A DNA stretch of 7,786 nt from Clostridia bacterium (GTDB lineage Bacteria > Bacillota_A > Clostridia > Oscillospirales > CAG-272): positions 1 to 7,786 of the forward strand of contig JAGAIH010000252.1 of the NCBI GenBank assembly GCA_017626655.1, written 5' to 3'. Of this stretch, positions 6,490 to 7,786 are shown piece after piece; positions within the stretch are counted from its first letter, which is position 1; each line of letters begins with the position of its first letter. A model generated the notes under the pieces. The model ran no database searches. It was not told where the DNA came from and saw only the letters and a program-made list of their open reading frames with translations. The translations under genes were made by a program, and so were the position numbers.

Positions 6490-7041
6490 TCAGTCAAAAA
6501 GATAGTTCACGTTCCCCGACATGAGGGCCAGGGTGGCGCGGTAGGTGTTCTCGGGGTAGCGGCGGAACTGCTCCTCCATGCGGTTGGCCCGCTCCTTGGA
6601 GTCTGCCCAGAGAGTGATGGACAGGAGGGTAACCTCTCCCTCGGTGAGGGTGCAGGTGAAGGAGTAGCCCCCGGCGGGATTTGGAGCTGAATGGCAGGAG
6701 GCCTTGACCCCCCTGCGCTGGAAATCCAGATGCCGCAGGGCGCAGGTGAGACTCTCCTCCAGAATGGAGGGCAGGATCTCGTTTTGCAGGGACTCCACCA
6801 CGGTGCGGCCCTTGCCCGTGACGGCGTAGGTAGGCTCCCCCTTGTCGGTGGCGCCGACCTCCTCAATGAGTCCGCTGTCCTTCATGCGGGAGAAGGATTC
6901 GGCAAAGTCCAGGTAGGCCACGTAATCGGTTTGCATGATGATATCGTTGACCGTGACGAAGTCCATGGGATACCCTACGTTCTGCATGAGGTAGAGGACG
7001 AAGACGGTGACGTTCTGTTTATTTCCAAGGGGTGACGACAT
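6490..7041 (-). CDS. DUF4364 family protein (winged-helix-like)
   Basis: This 183-residue cytoplasmic protein resembles the DUF4364 family of Clostridia. The N-terminal 80 residues have the expected winged-helix layout: helix VTVFVLYLMQNVGYPMDFV (11-29), a second helix with VNDIIMQTDYVAY (31-43), a putative recognition helix around 45-57 (DFAESFSRMKDSG), and a short wing with the PTYAVTGKGR motif (70-79). Residues 85-183 form a probable ligand or dimer domain with beta strands (125-145) and a final helix. The family has no established function; a transcriptional regulator role is inferred from the fold. The start is firm: AAAGGAGG ends six bases before the ATG, and the TTGAAA/TAAAAT promoter lies upstream. 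It is divergent from homoserine dehydrogenase with the -35 boxes only nine bases apart, so it could act on that promoter, but the sequence does not show this. Confidence 0.85.
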   Translation of the reverse strand: MSSPLGNKQNVTVFVLYLMQNVGYPMDFVTVNDIIMQTDYVAYLDFAESFSRMKDSGLIEEVGATDKGEPTYAVTGKGRTVVESLQNEILPSILEESLTCALRHLDFQRRGVKASCHSAPNPAGGYSFTCTLTEGEVTLLSITLWADSKERANRMEEQFRRYPENTYRATLALMSGNVNYLFD

Positions 7042-7094
7042 AGAAGGCCTCCTTTTGCGGGTGTTTACGGGGCGCGCGGGCGCGGCGTCTTAAA

Positions 7095-7123
7095 ATTTTA
7101 ACACATTTCATCAATTTTTTCAA
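7095..7123 (-). promoter_or_regulatory. Sigma-A promoter of the DUF4364 gene
   Basis: On the - strand TTGAAA (7123-7118) and TAAAAT (7100-7095) are 17 bases apart, and the -10 is preceded by TGT (TGn extension). Transcription should begin near 7088. The leader of about 46 bases opens with a very GC-rich stretch (7066-7087) and ends with the AAAGGAGG ribosome binding site. Confidence 0.75.
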
Positions 7124-7132
7124 GCCCCCTCA

Positions 7133-7161
7133 TTGCATTTTTTTGAGTTTTGTGGTATTAT
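7133..7161 (+). promoter_or_regulatory. Sigma-A promoter of homoserine dehydrogenase
   Basis: TTGCAT (7133-7138) and TATTAT (7156-7161) are 17 bases apart, with TGG directly before the -10 (TGn extension). Transcription should begin near 7168, leaving a leader of about 29 bases. That is too short for a riboswitch, T-box or attenuator. Confidence 0.75.
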
Positions 7162-7182
7162 ATAAGGGAATACACTTTATGG

Positions 7183-7187
7183 AAGGA
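7183..7187 (+). promoter_or_regulatory. Ribosome binding site deciding the hom start
   Basis: AAGGA ends nine bases before the ATG at 7197. An in-frame ATG at 7179 would add six residues, but the AAGGGA before it (7163-7168) falls at or before the predicted transcript start. The 7197 ATG also puts the nucleotide-binding glycines where the family has them. Confidence 0.7.
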
Positions 7188-7196
7188 ACTTTCATC

Positions 7197-7786
7197 ATGA
7201 TTCACGTAGCGCTTTTGGGCTTCGGCGTCGTCGGCAGCGGCACCGCGGAGGTCCTGACTCAAAATAAAGCCATCATCGAAAAGAAGGTGGGACAGGAGAT
7301 CCACATCAAGTACATCCTGGATCTGCGGGATTTCCCCGACTCCCCCTTCGCCGACCGCATCGTCCACGACTTCAAGGTCATCGTCAACGACCCCGAGGTC
7401 TCGGTGGTGGCCGAGATGATGGGCGGCTCCCATCCCGCCTACGATTTCACCCTGGCCTGCCTCAAGGCGGGCAAGAGCGTGGTCGCCTCCAACAAGGAGG
7501 TGGTGGCCAATTTCGGCACCGAGCTGCTGGCCGTAGCCCGCGAGAACGGCGTCTCCTACCTCTTCGAGGCCTCGGTGGGCGGCGGTATCCCCATCATCCG
7601 TCCCCTTCGCGAGGATCTGGCCTCCAATAACGTCACCTCCATCATCGGTATCCTCAACGGTACCACCAACTACATCCTGACCCGCATGGACGCCGAGGGC
7701 GCCTCCTTTGAGGATGTCCTGAAGGACGCCCAGAAGCTGGGCTACGCCGAGGCCAATCCCGCCGCCGACGTGGAGGGCCTGGACGC
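7197..7786 (+). CDS. hom: Homoserine dehydrogenase, N-terminal half (cut by window edge)
   Basis: The enzyme reduces L-aspartate 4-semialdehyde to L-homoserine with NAD(P)H, the branch step leading to threonine and methionine in the cytoplasm. The visible 196 codons are open to the window edge. Motifs: the Rossmann nucleotide-binding loop GFGVVGSG (8-15), AEMMGG (72-77), VVASNKEVVA (95-104) with the family's conserved Lys100, the catalytic-domain signature EASVGGGIPII (124-134), GILNGTTNYIL (151-161), and GYAEANPAADVEGLDA (182-197). Family members usually have about 400-430 residues, often with a C-terminal ACT domain for threonine feedback; that part lies outside the window. The start at 7197 is chosen over an in-frame ATG at 7179 because of the ribosome binding site and predicted transcript start. 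It is divergent from the DUF4364 gene. Threonine synthase or homoserine kinase could follow downstream, but this cannot be seen. Confidence 0.97.
   Translation, partial: MIHVALLGFGVVGSGTAEVLTQNKAIIEKKVGQEIHIKYILDLRDFPDSPFADRIVHDFKVIVNDPEVSVVAEMMGGSHPAYDFTLACLKAGKSVVASNKEVVANFGTELLAVARENGVSYLFEASVGGGIPIIRPLREDLASNNVTSIIGILNGTTNYILTRMDAEGASFEDVLKDAQKLGYAEANPAADVEGLD

Noticed and set aside
7060..7090. GC-rich run in the DUF4364 leader considered as a structured RNA element
   Set aside because: Only short, mutually exclusive GC pairings are possible and there is no U-tract, so it cannot be told from local base composition.
7162..7196. hom leader considered as a riboswitch, T-box or attenuator
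   Set aside because: The predicted leader is only about 29 bases and holds no stem or terminator, which is too short for any known class.

Overview
The window looks like ordinary chromosome of a GC-rich, Gram-positive-type Clostridia bacterium. An anaerobic gut or rumen Oscillospiraceae/Christensenellales-like lineage is my inference. The evidence is AGGAG-type ribosome binding sites, sigma-A promoters with 17-bp spacers, a DUF4364 protein, a lipoprotein with a long Thr/Asp/Pro/Glu linker, and a coiled-coil family I know mainly from Firmicutes. No RNA genes, mobile elements, CRISPR arrays or long repeats are visible.

Layout from left to right: (1) an unrecognised protein on + (2-808), possibly cut by the left edge, converging on (2) a coiled-coil protein of unknown function on - (850-1869), with a strong two-sided terminator between them; (3) a cofactor-independent phosphoglycerate mutase, gpmI, on - (1991-3649), separated from gene 2 by its own terminator and a new promoter; (4) a large surface lipoprotein on + (3908-6400) with a carbohydrate-binding-like N-terminal domain and a DUF4091/GH123-like glycosidase region, divergent from gpmI; (5) a DUF4364 winged-helix protein on - (6490-7041), convergent with the lipoprotein; (6) the first half of homoserine dehydrogenase on + (7197 to the right edge), divergent from DUF4364.

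Each gene whose upstream region is visible has its own recognisable promoter, and each gene whose end is visible has a hairpin after it. The region therefore reads as a series of single-gene transcription units, not an operon, and the functions do not form one pathway: glycolysis, surface glycan breakdown, amino-acid synthesis, one probable regulator and two unknowns. Five promoters can be placed by eye, all with 17-bp spacing and four with a TGn extended -10. The lipoprotein promoter matches consensus perfectly.

I found no convincing new multi-gene system. The points most worth checking are the orphan GH123-like lipoprotein, the plant/trypanosomatid-like sequence type of the phosphoglycerate mutase, the coiled-coil family, and the two divergent promoter regions. 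There is no gene-free stretch over 300 bases; the longest gap (3650-3907) holds two divergent promoters and a short palindrome.
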